The notes under the pieces were generated by a model, which saw only the letters and a list, made by a program, of their open reading frames with translations, searched no databases and had not been told where the DNA came from. The position numbers and the translations under genes were made by a program. Below are positions 17,027 to 26,672 of a DNA stretch of 41,800 nt, in pieces. Source of the stretch: Candidatus Peregrinibacteria bacterium (GTDB lineage Bacteria > Patescibacteriota > Gracilibacteria > Peribacterales > Peribacteraceae). Position 1 is the first letter of the stretch. Each line of letters begins with the position of its first letter. The DNA is taken from NCBI GenBank assembly GCA_016178535.1, contig JACOTD010000091.1, positions 1-41,800 on the forward strand. The letters are read 5' to 3'.

Positions 17027-18280
17027 ATGCCTTTCCATCTCCCCGCGATCCGCCGGCAATTCCCCATCCTCTCGCGGCAGATCGATGGCCATCCGTTGAT
17101 CTACCTCGACAATGCCGCAACGGCGCAGAAGCCGGAAGCGGTTCTGGAGGCAATGGATCGGTTCTACCGGCACTCGAACGGCAACGCCCACCGCGGCATG
17201 CACGTGCTTGCGGAGGAAGCGACGATTGCCTTCGAGGATGCGCGGAACGCCGTCGCCCGATTCATCGGCGCGCGCCGACCGGAGGAAATCATCTTCACGA
17301 AGAGCTGCACCGAGGCCATCAATCTCGTCGCACGATCGTTTGGAGAATCGCTGAAGTCGGGGGACGCCATCGCGCTCTCGATCCTCGAGCACCACAGCAA
17401 CGTCGTGCCCTGGCTGCAACTCAAGGAACGCGACGGCATCGAGATTCTCTGGCTCGATTGCGATGCGGAAGGCCGTCTGCATCCGGAAGAACTTCGACAC
17501 ATTCTCGATCGCGGTCGCGTGAAGCTCCTCAGCATCACGGCGCAGAGCAATGTGCTCGGGATCCGCCCGCCGCTCGCAGAGATGATCGCGCTTGCGCACG
17601 CAGCCGGAATGCTCGTGATGGTCGACGCGGCGCAGGCGATCGCACACGGGCACATCGACGTCCGCGCGCTCGATTGCGACTTCCTCGCCTTCTCCGGGCA
17701 CAAGCTCTACGGACCCACCGGCATCGGCGTGCTCTACGGGAAGCAGAAGCTCCTGGAAGCAATGCCCCCCTTCCTCGGCGGCGGGATGATGATCCACGAA
17801 GTCCACCGGGATCACTTCACCGCGGCGGACATCCCCGCGAAGTTCGAGGCGGGCACCCAGCCGATTGCCGAGGCAGTGGGACTGCACGCCGCGATCAATT
17901 GGTTCACGCAGTTCGATTGGAACGACATCGTCAATCACGAACAAGAACTTCTGACGCATGCTGCATCGGCGTTGAATGACATTCCCGGCCTCCATGTGCT
18001 CGGACCTCTATCGATTCGCCACTTGCCACTTGCCATTCGCCATTCCGCAAGTGGTTGCCTCAGCTTCACCATCGACGGCGTCCACCCTCACGACCTCACG
18101 GAAATCCTCGGACGCAAGGGCATCTGCCTGCGCGCCGGACACCACTGCACGCAGCCGCTCCACAAGCGGCTCGGCATCGCCGCGAGCACGCGGCTTTCGG
18201 TTGGCATCTACAATACGAAAGAGGAGATCGACGCGACCGTTGAGGCAATCGGGGAGATTGTCAGTCACTTTACTCGTTGA
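17027..18280 (+). CDS. sufS: Cysteine desulfurase, SufS type
   Basis: PLIYLDNAATAQKPEAVLEAMDRFYRHSNGNAHRGMHVLAEEAT; AFSGHKLYGPTGIGVLYGK; ICLRAGHHCTQPLHKRLGIAASTRLSVGIYNTKEEID. Confidence 0.96.
   Translation: MPFHLPAIRRQFPILSRQIDGHPLIYLDNAATAQKPEAVLEAMDRFYRHSNGNAHRGMHVLAEEATIAFEDARNAVARFIGARRPEEIIFTKSCTEAINLVARSFGESLKSGDAIALSILEHHSNVVPWLQLKERDGIEILWLDCDAEGRLHPEELRHILDRGRVKLLSITAQSNVLGIRPPLAEMIALAHAAGMLVMVDAAQAIAHGHIDVRALDCDFLAFSGHKLYGPTGIGVLYGKQKLLEAMPPFLGGGMMIHEVHRDHFTAADIPAKFEAGTQPIAEAVGLHAAINWFTQFDWNDIVNHEQELLTHAASALNDIPGLHVLGPLSIRHLPLAIRHSASGCLSFTIDGVHPHDLTEILGRKGICLRAGHHCTQPLHKRLGIAASTRLSVGIYNTKEEIDATVEAIGEIVSHFTR
18013..18054. repeat. A-type heptamer repeat inside sufS
   Basis: GATTCGC CACTTGC CACTTGC CATTCGC then CATTCCGCAAGTGG; encodes SIRHLPLAIRHSASG in frame. 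Confidence 0.75.
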
Positions 18281-18578
18281 GCACGCGCAGCATGCTTTCC
18301 AGACGAGTACGTATTCTCTTCACCCGCTCATGCAGTTCGGGTTTTGCAGCAAACAATGTCGCAAGCAATTCGGTAACTCCAATTGCCCTCTCAATGAACG
18401 CTTTCTCTAATGGTTTCTCTTTTTCAGTAACTCCCCCACGCATGACATCAAGGTAACGTTGATAGGCGTATCGCTGGAGATGGTAAAAAATCATTTTCAC
18501 CTCTTCAGGCGGCGGTAATGTTTTCCCAGGATCGTAATCAAAGAGTTGCTCGATGATATTCTTGTCAAAATTGGACAT
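18270..18578 (-). CDS. Hypothetical helical protein
   Basis: MSNFDKNIIEQLFDYDPGKTLPPPEEVKMIFYHLQRYAYQRYLDVM...; antisense between sufS and sufU, 11-nt overlap with sufS. Confidence 0.6.
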   Translation of the reverse strand: MSNFDKNIIEQLFDYDPGKTLPPPEEVKMIFYHLQRYAYQRYLDVMRGGVTEKEKPLEKAFIERAIGVTELLATLFAAKPELHERVKRIRTRLESMLRVLNE

Positions 18579-18609
18579 AGATCTTCTCATAATTATACAT
18601 TATTCAAGC

Positions 18610-19047
18610 ATGGACGTCTACGCCGAGACCATTCTCGAACATTACCGGCATCCGCAAGGGAAAAAGCGGCTCCCCTCGCCCACCGTCACGCATGAGGAGG
18701 TGAACCACGCCTGCGGCGATGCGCTCACGGTTGATCTGGTCCTCCGGGACGGGAACATCGCGGTGATCGGATGGGAGGGAACGGGGTGCGCCATCAGCCA
18801 GGCGGGGATGTCGCTCCTGAGCGAGGAGCTTTCTGGAATGACCGCAGAAGGAGCGGAAGCGCTCACGAAGCAGGACATGGATGCGATGCTTGGGGTCCCC
18901 ATCGGTCCGCGCCGCTTCAAATGCGCGCTCCTCTCGCTCCACACGGTGAAGAATGCGCTGCGGAAGTGGAGAGGGGAGGAAGCTCAGGGGTGGCTCGAGA
19001 CGGTACAGCTCGCGGAACATGAACCGTTGCGACGGATCATCACGTGA
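18610..19047 (+). CDS. sufU: SufU-like iron-sulfur scaffold protein
   Basis: MDVYAETILEHYRHPQGKKRL; conserved Cys in HACGD, GTGCAISQAGMS and RRFKCALL. Confidence 0.92.
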   Translation: MDVYAETILEHYRHPQGKKRLPSPTVTHEEVNHACGDALTVDLVLRDGNIAVIGWEGTGCAISQAGMSLLSEELSGMTAEGAEALTKQDMDAMLGVPIGPRRFKCALLSLHTVKNALRKWRGEEAQGWLETVQLAEHEPLRRIIT

Positions 19048-19063
19048 TCTGTATACTGCACCG

Positions 19064-20458
19064 GTGCAACACATCCGTCGCTTCCTGCCGGAAATCGGGC
19101 TTGGCGCGCTCCTGCTCTTCTTCGCGTGCCGGGAGCTGGGCACCTTCCCCGCCCCCTGGGCGGATGAGGGGCTCTTCGTGACCGTGGCCAAGATGGTGGC
19201 GAGCGGCAAGGGCTACGCGCTGCCGCTTTTGCACGCGACGTGGTACGAGCCGTACTTCCTCAATGTCGGGCCGCTCTTCATCCTGCCCTCCGCGCTCTCC
19301 ATGGCGGTCTTCGGCATCTCGTCCACGGCCGCGCGCCTGCCGATGGTGTTCTTCCTCATCGCCGCGACCGCGCTCTTCTCCCTCTTTGTGAAACGGATCG
19401 ACGGCCGGCATTCGGCGAGATTGGCCACCGCACTCCTCATCACGCTCTCCGCCTACATCAATACGGGCAAACCCGTGCTCGGGGAAATTCCCGCCTTCGT
19501 TTGCCTGCTTGCAGGCTTGCTCTTCCTCCTGCGACCGTCATCATGGAAACGGAACGTTGGCAGCGGCATCTTCTTCGGTTTCGCGCTGATGACGAAGATC
19601 ACGTTCGGGATCATCCTGCCGTCCCTCGGCATTGCGGGGCTCTTCGCACTGTGGCGACGGCAATGGAAAGAGGTACGATCGCTCCTGATCGTCGGCCTCC
19701 TCGCGATCGCCGTGGAGCTGCCCTGGAGAATGCTCGAGATGCAGCATGCGCTGGGAGGGGGCTTGATGAGCGAGTTGAGGAATTTCCTGATCGGAAACGG
19801 CGAGACCGCATCTCTGCATTTTCTGAGTCTGAATCCCGGGCTGCTCCTCACGCTCCCGCCTCTCGCGTTCGGCGTGTTCTTCGTTCTGGGCACCGTGGGA
19901 TGGTGGCATCTCCGCAAGCGCATTCCCGCAACCGTCTCTGTGACCTCCGCGGCATTCGTACTCTTCTTCGCAGCGTACTACCTCAACGGACCCGGCTGGT
20001 ATCGGTTACTGCTGCCCGGTCATCTCCTGCTGCTCGCCTTCGTCCCAGATGGAGCCAGGAGGCTTTTCGGGAAGAGAATGGGCGCAATCGTGCTGGTCGT
20101 CATCATTGCCGCGCAAGCGTACTGGCAGTGGGATCACCGCGGATCGAGCCAAAGCCTGGAGAGCGGGCGGGCGGCGCAGGTGCTGATGCGTACCTACGTG
20201 AACCAAGATCTGCTCATCGCGCAGACCGAAGTGTTCTCGCAGCTGCCGATGAATCCCCATTGGCTCTTCCTCATCCCCAACCTCTCCTTCAGCATGCCGG
20301 CCGCTTTCCACACGGTGTCCGGAATGCTCTGTTCGGTGCCGATTCTCCTCAAAGTGAGTCCGGAGGATCAGCGGAAGTATCGTCCGGAGCAGCTCTCGAC
20401 CGTCGCGGGGCGCTACGTCCTCGTGCGAGGATATCCCTGTCCCTACACTCTCCCATGA
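19064..20458 (+). CDS. Polytopic GT-C (GT39/ArnT-like) membrane protein
   Basis: GTG start; FPAPWADEGLFVTVAKMVASGKGY acidic loop of GT-C type; multiple TM segments. Confidence 0.78.
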   Translation: MQHIRRFLPEIGLGALLLFFACRELGTFPAPWADEGLFVTVAKMVASGKGYALPLLHATWYEPYFLNVGPLFILPSALSMAVFGISSTAARLPMVFFLIAATALFSLFVKRIDGRHSARLATALLITLSAYINTGKPVLGEIPAFVCLLAGLLFLLRPSSWKRNVGSGIFFGFALMTKITFGIILPSLGIAGLFALWRRQWKEVRSLLIVGLLAIAVELPWRMLEMQHALGGGLMSELRNFLIGNGETASLHFLSLNPGLLLTLPPLAFGVFFVLGTVGWWHLRKRIPATVSVTSAAFVLFFAAYYLNGPGWYRLLLPGHLLLLAFVPDGARRLFGKRMGAIVLVVIIAAQAYWQWDHRGSSQSLESGRAAQVLMRTYVNQDLLIAQTEVFSQLPMNPHWLFLIPNLSFSMPAAFHTVSGMLCSVPILLKVSPEDQRKYRPEQLSTVAGRYVLVRGYPCPYTLP

Positions 20459-20865
20459 TTCGACGATCCTTCGATGAAGCCCTTTCGCGCATCGCACCGC
20501 ACGCGCCCCAATTCGCGCGCTACCTCCTGAGCGGCGGTACGGCGGCCGGGCTCGAGATCGGGAGCTATCAGCTGATGCTCCACTTCGGCGTCTGGTACTT
20601 CACGGCGGCGAAGATCAGCGGGATGGTCGGCCTCCTGGCCGCCTTCATCGGCCATAAATTCTTCGCATTCCGAAAGAGGCGGGAAACCTCCCGGCAACTC
20701 GTCCGGTACGCGGTGCTGCAGGGATGCAATTACATCATCCAGCTTGCCATGGTCTACACCTTCGTGGAGTTCGCCGGCATCAACGCGACCATCGCGAAAA
20801 TCCTCGCGATTGGCATCACGGTGCTCTGGAATTTTTTCCTCTACAAATTCTTCGTGTATGCCTGA
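20455..20865 (+). CDS. GtrA family membrane protein
   Basis: ARYLLSGGTAAGLEIGSYQLMLHFGVWY...GHKFFAFRKR...ILAIGITVLWNFFLYKFFVY; ATGA overlap with upstream gene. Confidence 0.9.
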   Translation: MIRRSFDEALSRIAPHAPQFARYLLSGGTAAGLEIGSYQLMLHFGVWYFTAAKISGMVGLLAAFIGHKFFAFRKRRETSRQLVRYAVLQGCNYIIQLAMVYTFVEFAGINATIAKILAIGITVLWNFFLYKFFVYA

Positions 20866-22339
20866 TGTCCATCAAACAGAGCTCCCGGTGAGCGTCCACG
20901 TCTTGACGTTCCAATCGGGGAAGACGCTCCGGCGGGCGCTCCAGAGCGTGCGGGATTGCAAAGAGATCATCCTGATCGACGGCGGCAGCATCGATGAAAC
21001 CCTTTCCATCGGAAAAGACTTCGGCGCGAGGGTGTTGAGCCAGCCGCAGAAGGGTCCTCTCACGGATTTCTCCACTGCCCGTAACGTCGCTCTGGAACAG
21101 ACAACGCAACCGTGGATCCTCGCGCTCGACAGCGATGAATTGATCTCCCCCATGTTGATGGAAGAAATCGCCGCAATCATTCACGGAAAAACCGCTCCCG
21201 CCGCGTACTTCGTCCCGCGTCGTTACGTGGGAAGCGACGGCACGGAAATCCTCCACGCGACGACCTATCCCAACGAGCGCATCTACTTCTTCCACCGCGA
21301 TGCCGCGTTGCGGTGGGTGAAGCCCGTGCACGAACGCATCGAACTGCGACCCGGAACTCCGCTGCGTCATCTGCGAGGAGCAAGCCTCGCTCCGCTCCCG
21401 ACAATCGAGGAAGCCAAGGAGAAAAACCGGCGCTACATCGCTCTCGAGATCGCTCTCTCAAGGAGGCGCGGATGGGGCCACTGGCTGCGTCATCGTGTGC
21501 TGCGGGGGATTCGTTCGCGAACGATTGCGACCATTCGGTTGGCCGGGATCTGGCTCCTCCCGCACCGCGGCAAGCGGCTGCCGCTTCGCCATGAGTTTCT
21601 TCGGTATGAGTACCAGTGGAGAGTGGCGATGGACACGTGCCCGTTGAACGCGCGACAATCGACCCATTCGTACATCGTCATTCGCAATGCTCCTCTCATG
21701 CCCACGCTGATCGATCACTGCTACCGCTCCATCCGCCCGTACCGCTTCCTCTACGGATGGGCCAAAGACAGATACAGCCGGATGCAGTGCTCCAAGCGCG
21801 CGGAACACTGGAAAGCGAAAGGGTTTTTGGGGGCAAAGCTCGACGTGTGCGGCGGCCGCAATCCCTTTGATTCTGAGGAGTACCTGAACGCGGACATCGT
21901 TGCGCTGCCAAAAGTCGATCTCGTCTTCGATATCACGAAGACATTCCCGATTCCCGAGGGGGTGATTGCCGAAGTCATTTCCATTGCCACGCTCGAACAC
22001 CTGCGCAAACCCGCCGTGCACCACGTGCTGCGGGAGTTCTTCCGCATCCTGCAGCCGGGGGGCTTCCTGCGCGTCTCGACCCCGGACATCGAAGCCATCG
22101 CGAAGGGCGTCCTCGCGGGGGGCGATCCCGACGTCCTCAATCAACAGCTCTTCGGCAAGTACAAATCCGATCAGACGGAGGATTACGATCTCCATCGGTG
22201 GATGTACACCGCGAAGCAGATGATCGAGGTTCTTGGGCAAATCGGCTTCGAGCGGTGCGAGCGGATTCCCATGGACATTGGCATGCACGATGCGGCGTAC
22301 ACGTACCTCGTCCGGGGATACAAGCCGCCACAGGCTTGA
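20858..22339 (+). CDS. Two-domain protein: N-terminal GT2 fused to C-terminal SAM-dependent methyltransferase-like domain
   Basis: LPVSVHVLTFQSGKTLRRALQSVRDCKEIILIDGGSIDETLSIGKDFGARVL; C-terminal KLDVCGGRNPFDSEEYLNADIV...VISIATLEHLRKPAVHHVLREFFRILQPGGFLRVSTPDIE. Confidence 0.85.
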   Translation: MPDVHQTELPVSVHVLTFQSGKTLRRALQSVRDCKEIILIDGGSIDETLSIGKDFGARVLSQPQKGPLTDFSTARNVALEQTTQPWILALDSDELISPMLMEEIAAIIHGKTAPAAYFVPRRYVGSDGTEILHATTYPNERIYFFHRDAALRWVKPVHERIELRPGTPLRHLRGASLAPLPTIEEAKEKNRRYIALEIALSRRRGWGHWLRHRVLRGIRSRTIATIRLAGIWLLPHRGKRLPLRHEFLRYEYQWRVAMDTCPLNARQSTHSYIVIRNAPLMPTLIDHCYRSIRPYRFLYGWAKDRYSRMQCSKRAEHWKAKGFLGAKLDVCGGRNPFDSEEYLNADIVALPKVDLVFDITKTFPIPEGVIAEVISIATLEHLRKPAVHHVLREFFRILQPGGFLRVSTPDIEAIAKGVLAGGDPDVLNQQLFGKYKSDQTEDYDLHRWMYTAKQMIEVLGQIGFERCERIPMDIGMHDAAYTYLVRGYKPPQA

Positions 22340-22424
22340 GAGCGGGCATACGTGCCCGCGACTCTGGCCGCAATCGAAAAAAAATTAAAGATCGGTTCAC
22401 GGAACATTCGATTTCAAGAACGGA

Positions 22425-24071
22425 TCACAATTTCCACAATGACCATCCCTCCCCCTGCCCGATCTTCGTGAGCGGGACACGAAGCCGCGCGAGATTCCAA
22501 TCGGGCGTGCGTTGCTCATTCCACAGGATGGAGGATACGCCGTAGGTTTTGAGCGCCTGGACCGGATCTCGGTCAAGGCGCGCGCAGGCGTCACTGACGA
22601 GATGCAGTTCTCTTCGGCGGACGCTCGGGTCATTCCGGAAGGCGGCATCGGCGTCGGGCCAGAGGAGCTGAGTCTGCTGCGCCCACATCCTCTTCTCGGG
22701 AGGTTCGGGCAGCTGTGTCATGCAGAAGCGTTCCGCGAGCTCTCGATCAGAGAGCAGGACATTCTTGAGGTAGAGCGCGTACACGACGTCGTGTTTGGTT
22801 TCATCGGCGACGAAGAGCGCGGTCGCGGAATCCGTGAGGAGGCGGGTGCGCGGCAGGGAATTGAGGATAGGAAGAAGCGTCGCAAGGCGTTGGTCGACGA
22901 AATCGGATGGTCGCGGGTGCCATTGCTTGAGAATGAATCTGCCGTCGAATCCTATTGCAGCCAGGTAGATGCAGGCAGCAGCCGCGGAGAGCGCGAGGAT
23001 CCGAGGACGGAAACGCAGCGAGAATGCGAGGAGGAGCATTCCGATCGCCGCGATGATGAGGAAGAAGAGGTAGTGCGAAACGAAATTGAACACGATGCCG
23101 TGGATCATTTGCTGATTGATCGCGACGAATGCCGCGAGGACCATCACGCAGGCGTACCGACGGCGACGCAGCTCCTCTCGATGATGCAGGAAGGCGGTCG
23201 CCACCCCCGCAGTCATCACAGCGAAGAGCACGGTGTAGGGCCACGATTCGGGGAGATGCGACGGGTGAATGCCGCTGCGGAAGACCGCGAGCGGGTAGAG
23301 CGGATCGGAAGCGAGGTGACGGAGCGCCAGCAGGGCGGGGAGCGCACTCACCGCGGCCACGAGCAAGAAGAGCAGGAGACGCATCCACCGTGACTGCACT
23401 GCCGTCGAACGTTCGTGCTTCGGGAGGCGCGACCAGTCGATCAGTTCCCACAAAAAAAGAACTCCCGTCCAGATCCACCCGAACGTCCATCCCCAGAAGT
23501 ACCCGCCCGTGAGCCACCCGAGCAGCATCCCTCCCAGCACGCCCGCAGGCCGACGGCGGTCGAGCCCCTGCATCAGGAGAAGGAAGACGAGGAGAACGGC
23601 GAGTGTGCTCGTGCGCTGGTACACGGGACGGTTGAGGTTGTAGAGTTCGAGCAGGCAGAAGAATGCGGCTCCCAGGAGGGCTTGCCTGCGAGTGAAGCCG
23701 GAGGAGAGGAAGAACCACCAGAGCAGGAGGAAGAGGAGCGGCGGGATGATGGAATCGAGCACTTGGAGAAGCACCGGAGCGCTCCAGCCGGCGAACCGGA
23801 AGGCCGTTCCTTCGAGAGCTTCCAACTGAGCGGATTGGGAGCCGCGCAGACGCGGATCACCCACGAGCGCTTCCGCCGCCTGCTCCGGACGTCCTTGCAG
23901 CGCCTCCTCCACGCGCGCCTGGTAGATCTCTTCATCGCTATTGAGGTGCACGAGGATGCCGCGGTATTCCGGGGACATCATGCGGAGCGCTTGCGGCACC
24001 TGCATGAGCGCGCCGAGCGCGATGCAGCAGGCAGCGAGAAGGAACGGCCAGCGGAAGCGAGGCGGGAGCAT
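22425..24071 (-). CDS. Polytopic membrane protein, GT-C candidate
   Basis: MLPPRFRWPFLLAACCIALGALMQVPQ...ILVHLNSDEEIYQARVEEAL; many TM helices. Confidence 0.65.
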   Translation of the reverse strand: MLPPRFRWPFLLAACCIALGALMQVPQALRMMSPEYRGILVHLNSDEEIYQARVEEALQGRPEQAAEALVGDPRLRGSQSAQLEALEGTAFRFAGWSAPVLLQVLDSIIPPLLFLLLWWFFLSSGFTRRQALLGAAFFCLLELYNLNRPVYQRTSTLAVLLVFLLLMQGLDRRRPAGVLGGMLLGWLTGGYFWGWTFGWIWTGVLFLWELIDWSRLPKHERSTAVQSRWMRLLLFLLVAAVSALPALLALRHLASDPLYPLAVFRSGIHPSHLPESWPYTVLFAVMTAGVATAFLHHREELRRRRYACVMVLAAFVAINQQMIHGIVFNFVSHYLFFLIIAAIGMLLLAFSLRFRPRILALSAAAACIYLAAIGFDGRFILKQWHPRPSDFVDQRLATLLPILNSLPRTRLLTDSATALFVADETKHDVVYALYLKNVLLSDRELAERFCMTQLPEPPEKRMWAQQTQLLWPDADAAFRNDPSVRRRELHLVSDACARLDRDPVQALKTYGVSSILWNEQRTPDWNLARLRVPLTKIGQGEGWSLWKL

Positions 24072-24176
24072 TGATGTGAGTATAGCCTTTCGCCATTCGC
24101 AACTTGCCCTTGGTATGATCCTCCCATCGCCCGCTCCTACCATCAGCTCCTGCCCTACGCCTTCAAGCGTTTCAGC

Positions 24177-25154
24177 GTGCTCAGCGCCAGGCGAACGCTC
24201 TGGCCGACCATCGGCTACTACCTGAGACGACCTTCCTTCCTTCCTTCAGAAAAGCCCGCGCTCTTCACCATGAACATTCTTCCTCCCATGATGATCGTGT
24301 GGCATCACTGCGTGCAGAAGCATCTGGGAGATGCCGTCGACGTCGTGATCTTCGATTGCTCGGGGAAGCTCCATGCCGAGGAATTCCCGGGCGCCCGCGT
24401 GCAGAAGTTCCTCAATTTCTACGCCGCGACGAAGAGTGACGAATTTCTCCGGCACATTGCGAAACATCGCCGCATCGGCTGGATTTGCGATGATGATGTC
24501 TTCCCGATCAGCGGCGACATGCTCCCGATCCTCCAACGCGAGTTCCAGGTGGAGAAGACGGCAAGCGTGAGCTTCAAGCCGCGCACCTGGTGGCACTTCG
24601 ACATCGATGGAACGAGCGCTGCGCCGAGCGGCAGCTACTGCATTGCCTTCGACCGGAGGATATTCGTTGAAGAGGAGGGGCTCTCATTGGCGCCGATGGA
24701 CGGCAATCCACATCCTGCTGACGTTGGCAGGCCGCCGGGCCGCTACGATACTGCAGATAAGGCGAATGAGATCCTTCTCCGCAAAGGCTACCGTTGTGCC
24801 ATTGTCGAAAGGGAGGAGCGTGAACGCTGCGTCGCCGCCTTCAGCGGCATGAGCGGCGCGGTGATGCTCCTCTCCTCCTTCCGCCGTCCTGAGCAGGTGG
24901 TCAGCTACTATCAATCCCCCGAGAAGAAGCAATGGGGCGGCAACGTCCTCTACGGAACGCTCGCTTCGATGCTCGCGATCTGCACCATCCAGGAATGCTA
25001 CGAACAGCTCAGAGGAAAACGGTATCCACTCCCCTCGCTCCCGTCCCGCAAAGAGCTGGAGAAAATCCGCCATGAGCATGAACCGTACCTGCGCAGCGAT
25101 CAATCGTTCGCATGGGTGGATGAGCAGGGCGACAAATTGAAGCAAGCATTGTAA
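24177..25154 (+). CDS. Hypothetical protein, possible GT-A-like transferase (DDD motif)
   Basis: RIGWICDDDVFPISGDMLPILQREF and SFKPRTWWHFDIDGTSAAPSGSYCIAFDRRIF; GTG start uncertain. Confidence 0.6.
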   Translation: MLSARRTLWPTIGYYLRRPSFLPSEKPALFTMNILPPMMIVWHHCVQKHLGDAVDVVIFDCSGKLHAEEFPGARVQKFLNFYAATKSDEFLRHIAKHRRIGWICDDDVFPISGDMLPILQREFQVEKTASVSFKPRTWWHFDIDGTSAAPSGSYCIAFDRRIFVEEEGLSLAPMDGNPHPADVGRPPGRYDTADKANEILLRKGYRCAIVEREERERCVAAFSGMSGAVMLLSSFRRPEQVVSYYQSPEKKQWGGNVLYGTLASMLAICTIQECYEQLRGKRYPLPSLPSRKELEKIRHEHEPYLRSDQSFAWVDEQGDKLKQAL

Positions 25155-25217
25155 CGAGTTACGAATTGCGAGTGGCGAATTCGTCACTCGCAATTCGCAA
25201 TTCGCCACTCGTCATTC
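25154..25217. repeat. A-type inverted repeat between convergent genes
   Basis: ACGAGTT ACGAATT GCGAGTG GCGAATT then complementary CACTCGC AATTCGC AATTCGC CACTCGT. Confidence 0.75.
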
Positions 25218-26597
25218 CCCCGCACACTCCTTCTCCATCACGTACGTGACCGGCGCGTCGGGTGTCTGATAGAGCACACTGCCTTCGTCATTCCTCTGGC
25301 TGATCGAGAACAGTGGACAGAGCGAACGGTCGGTCGTCACGCGCAGATCGGGTCGGAAGACGCCCTCACGCCACGCCACGGCATCGAACTCATCGAACAC
25401 GAGGACATTCGCCCCGGCCGGCGCGTTGGCATTGAGGAAGTTCCTGGCCTCATCCCACGCGAAGAATCCCTCGGAACTCAATCCCATGTTGCGGGGCACG
25501 AGGCCGAATGTCCGGTCGAACGCCGCATTGCATGCGCCGTACGTGTAGAGGCAGAGTGAAAGACCCTGAACAACGAGGAATGCTCCGGAGAGCGACACAG
25601 CGAGCAGGAAGGATGAACGAGGGAAATGCGAGAGGAGATCGAGAATGCCCCACACGGCGAAGGCGAGCAGCACGATGAACGATGGCAGGGCGAAACGGAT
25701 CGCTTGCACCCACCAGATCGCCGCCAGCGCGAAGCCTGCGAGTGCGATGAGGAGGAGGAAGTTCTGCTCCCGTGCGTGACGCCACAGGCCGTAGAGGGCG
25801 AAGGGAAAGAAGAACGGGAAGACGTTGTGGACGGGGTTGCCGTAGTACACGAGATTCGAGAGGATTTGCCGGAGGTGATGCGGCGCATTGGCCGTGAGTT
25901 CCACGGTGTACTCGGAGAAGAACGGATTGCCGAAGACGAGGGTATTGCGCACGAGCCACAGCGCGAAGATGCCCGCCCCGCCGAGCATGCCGGCGATGAA
26001 CCATGGATCGCGCAGGTCCGCTCTCCTCTTCCAGAGAGTGTAGGCAACGAAGACGACGAAGAGCGGCAGGCCGTTGTAGCGCGTCAGGCAGGCAAGCCCG
26101 AGGAGAATTCCGGAGAGCAGATAGTATCCGCGACGTTCTCCGGCAAGCAGGTACGCATAGGCCGAAGCGAAGAAGAGGAACGCGAAGAAGAGGTCGGAGG
26201 AGCCGACCGTCGAGAGGAGAATGAAGGTTGGATGGAGAGCGGCGGCGAGAACCGTTCCCGCGGCGACAATCGGGGAGAACGTGCGTCGGATCAGCAGGAA
26301 CGTCACGGTGAGCGCGGCGAATCCCGAGACGAGCGAAAGGATATGCATCCCCCATTGCAATCCGAGGAGCGCAGTGAAGAGATAGGACACGAAGGAGTAG
26401 AGGAACAGATACTTTGCGTGCGGAACACCGAAGAGCGCGTACGTGCCGTGCTCCCAGAGGCTCCTGCCGAGCAGTGCATAGTTGATCGTATCGCTCACGA
26501 TGGGATACCGTGTGCCGGGGAGCCAGAGGAGTGTTAAGAGCGCACAGCATCCGAGCAGATACATCGGAATGAATATGCGGCGTGAACGCACGGTCAT
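25212..26597 (-). CDS. Polytopic GT-C (GT39-like) membrane protein
   Basis: YPIVSDTINYALLGRSLWEHGTYALFG; LLSGILLGLACLTRYNGLPLFVVFVAY. Confidence 0.78.
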   Translation of the reverse strand: MTVRSRRIFIPMYLLGCCALLTLLWLPGTRYPIVSDTINYALLGRSLWEHGTYALFGVPHAKYLFLYSFVSYLFTALLGLQWGMHILSLVSGFAALTVTFLLIRRTFSPIVAAGTVLAAALHPTFILLSTVGSSDLFFAFLFFASAYAYLLAGERRGYYLLSGILLGLACLTRYNGLPLFVVFVAYTLWKRRADLRDPWFIAGMLGGAGIFALWLVRNTLVFGNPFFSEYTVELTANAPHHLRQILSNLVYYGNPVHNVFPFFFPFALYGLWRHAREQNFLLLIALAGFALAAIWWVQAIRFALPSFIVLLAFAVWGILDLLSHFPRSSFLLAVSLSGAFLVVQGLSLCLYTYGACNAAFDRTFGLVPRNMGLSSEGFFAWDEARNFLNANAPAGANVLVFDEFDAVAWREGVFRPDLRVTTDRSLCPLFSISQRNDEGSVLYQTPDAPVTYVMEKECAGE

Positions 26598-26672
26598 AGA
26601 AAGACTGGCAAGATGTTCTCTGATAATCATGAAAATGAGAAACCAGAAGCGAGAAATGTTCCGATTGTACCT

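Noticed and set aside
19240-20458. Upstream extension of the 541-aa ORF (19240-20865) ahead of GtrA
   Set aside because: Only the part from ATG 20455 has GtrA features; the earlier part is an alternate frame of the 19064-20458 gene.
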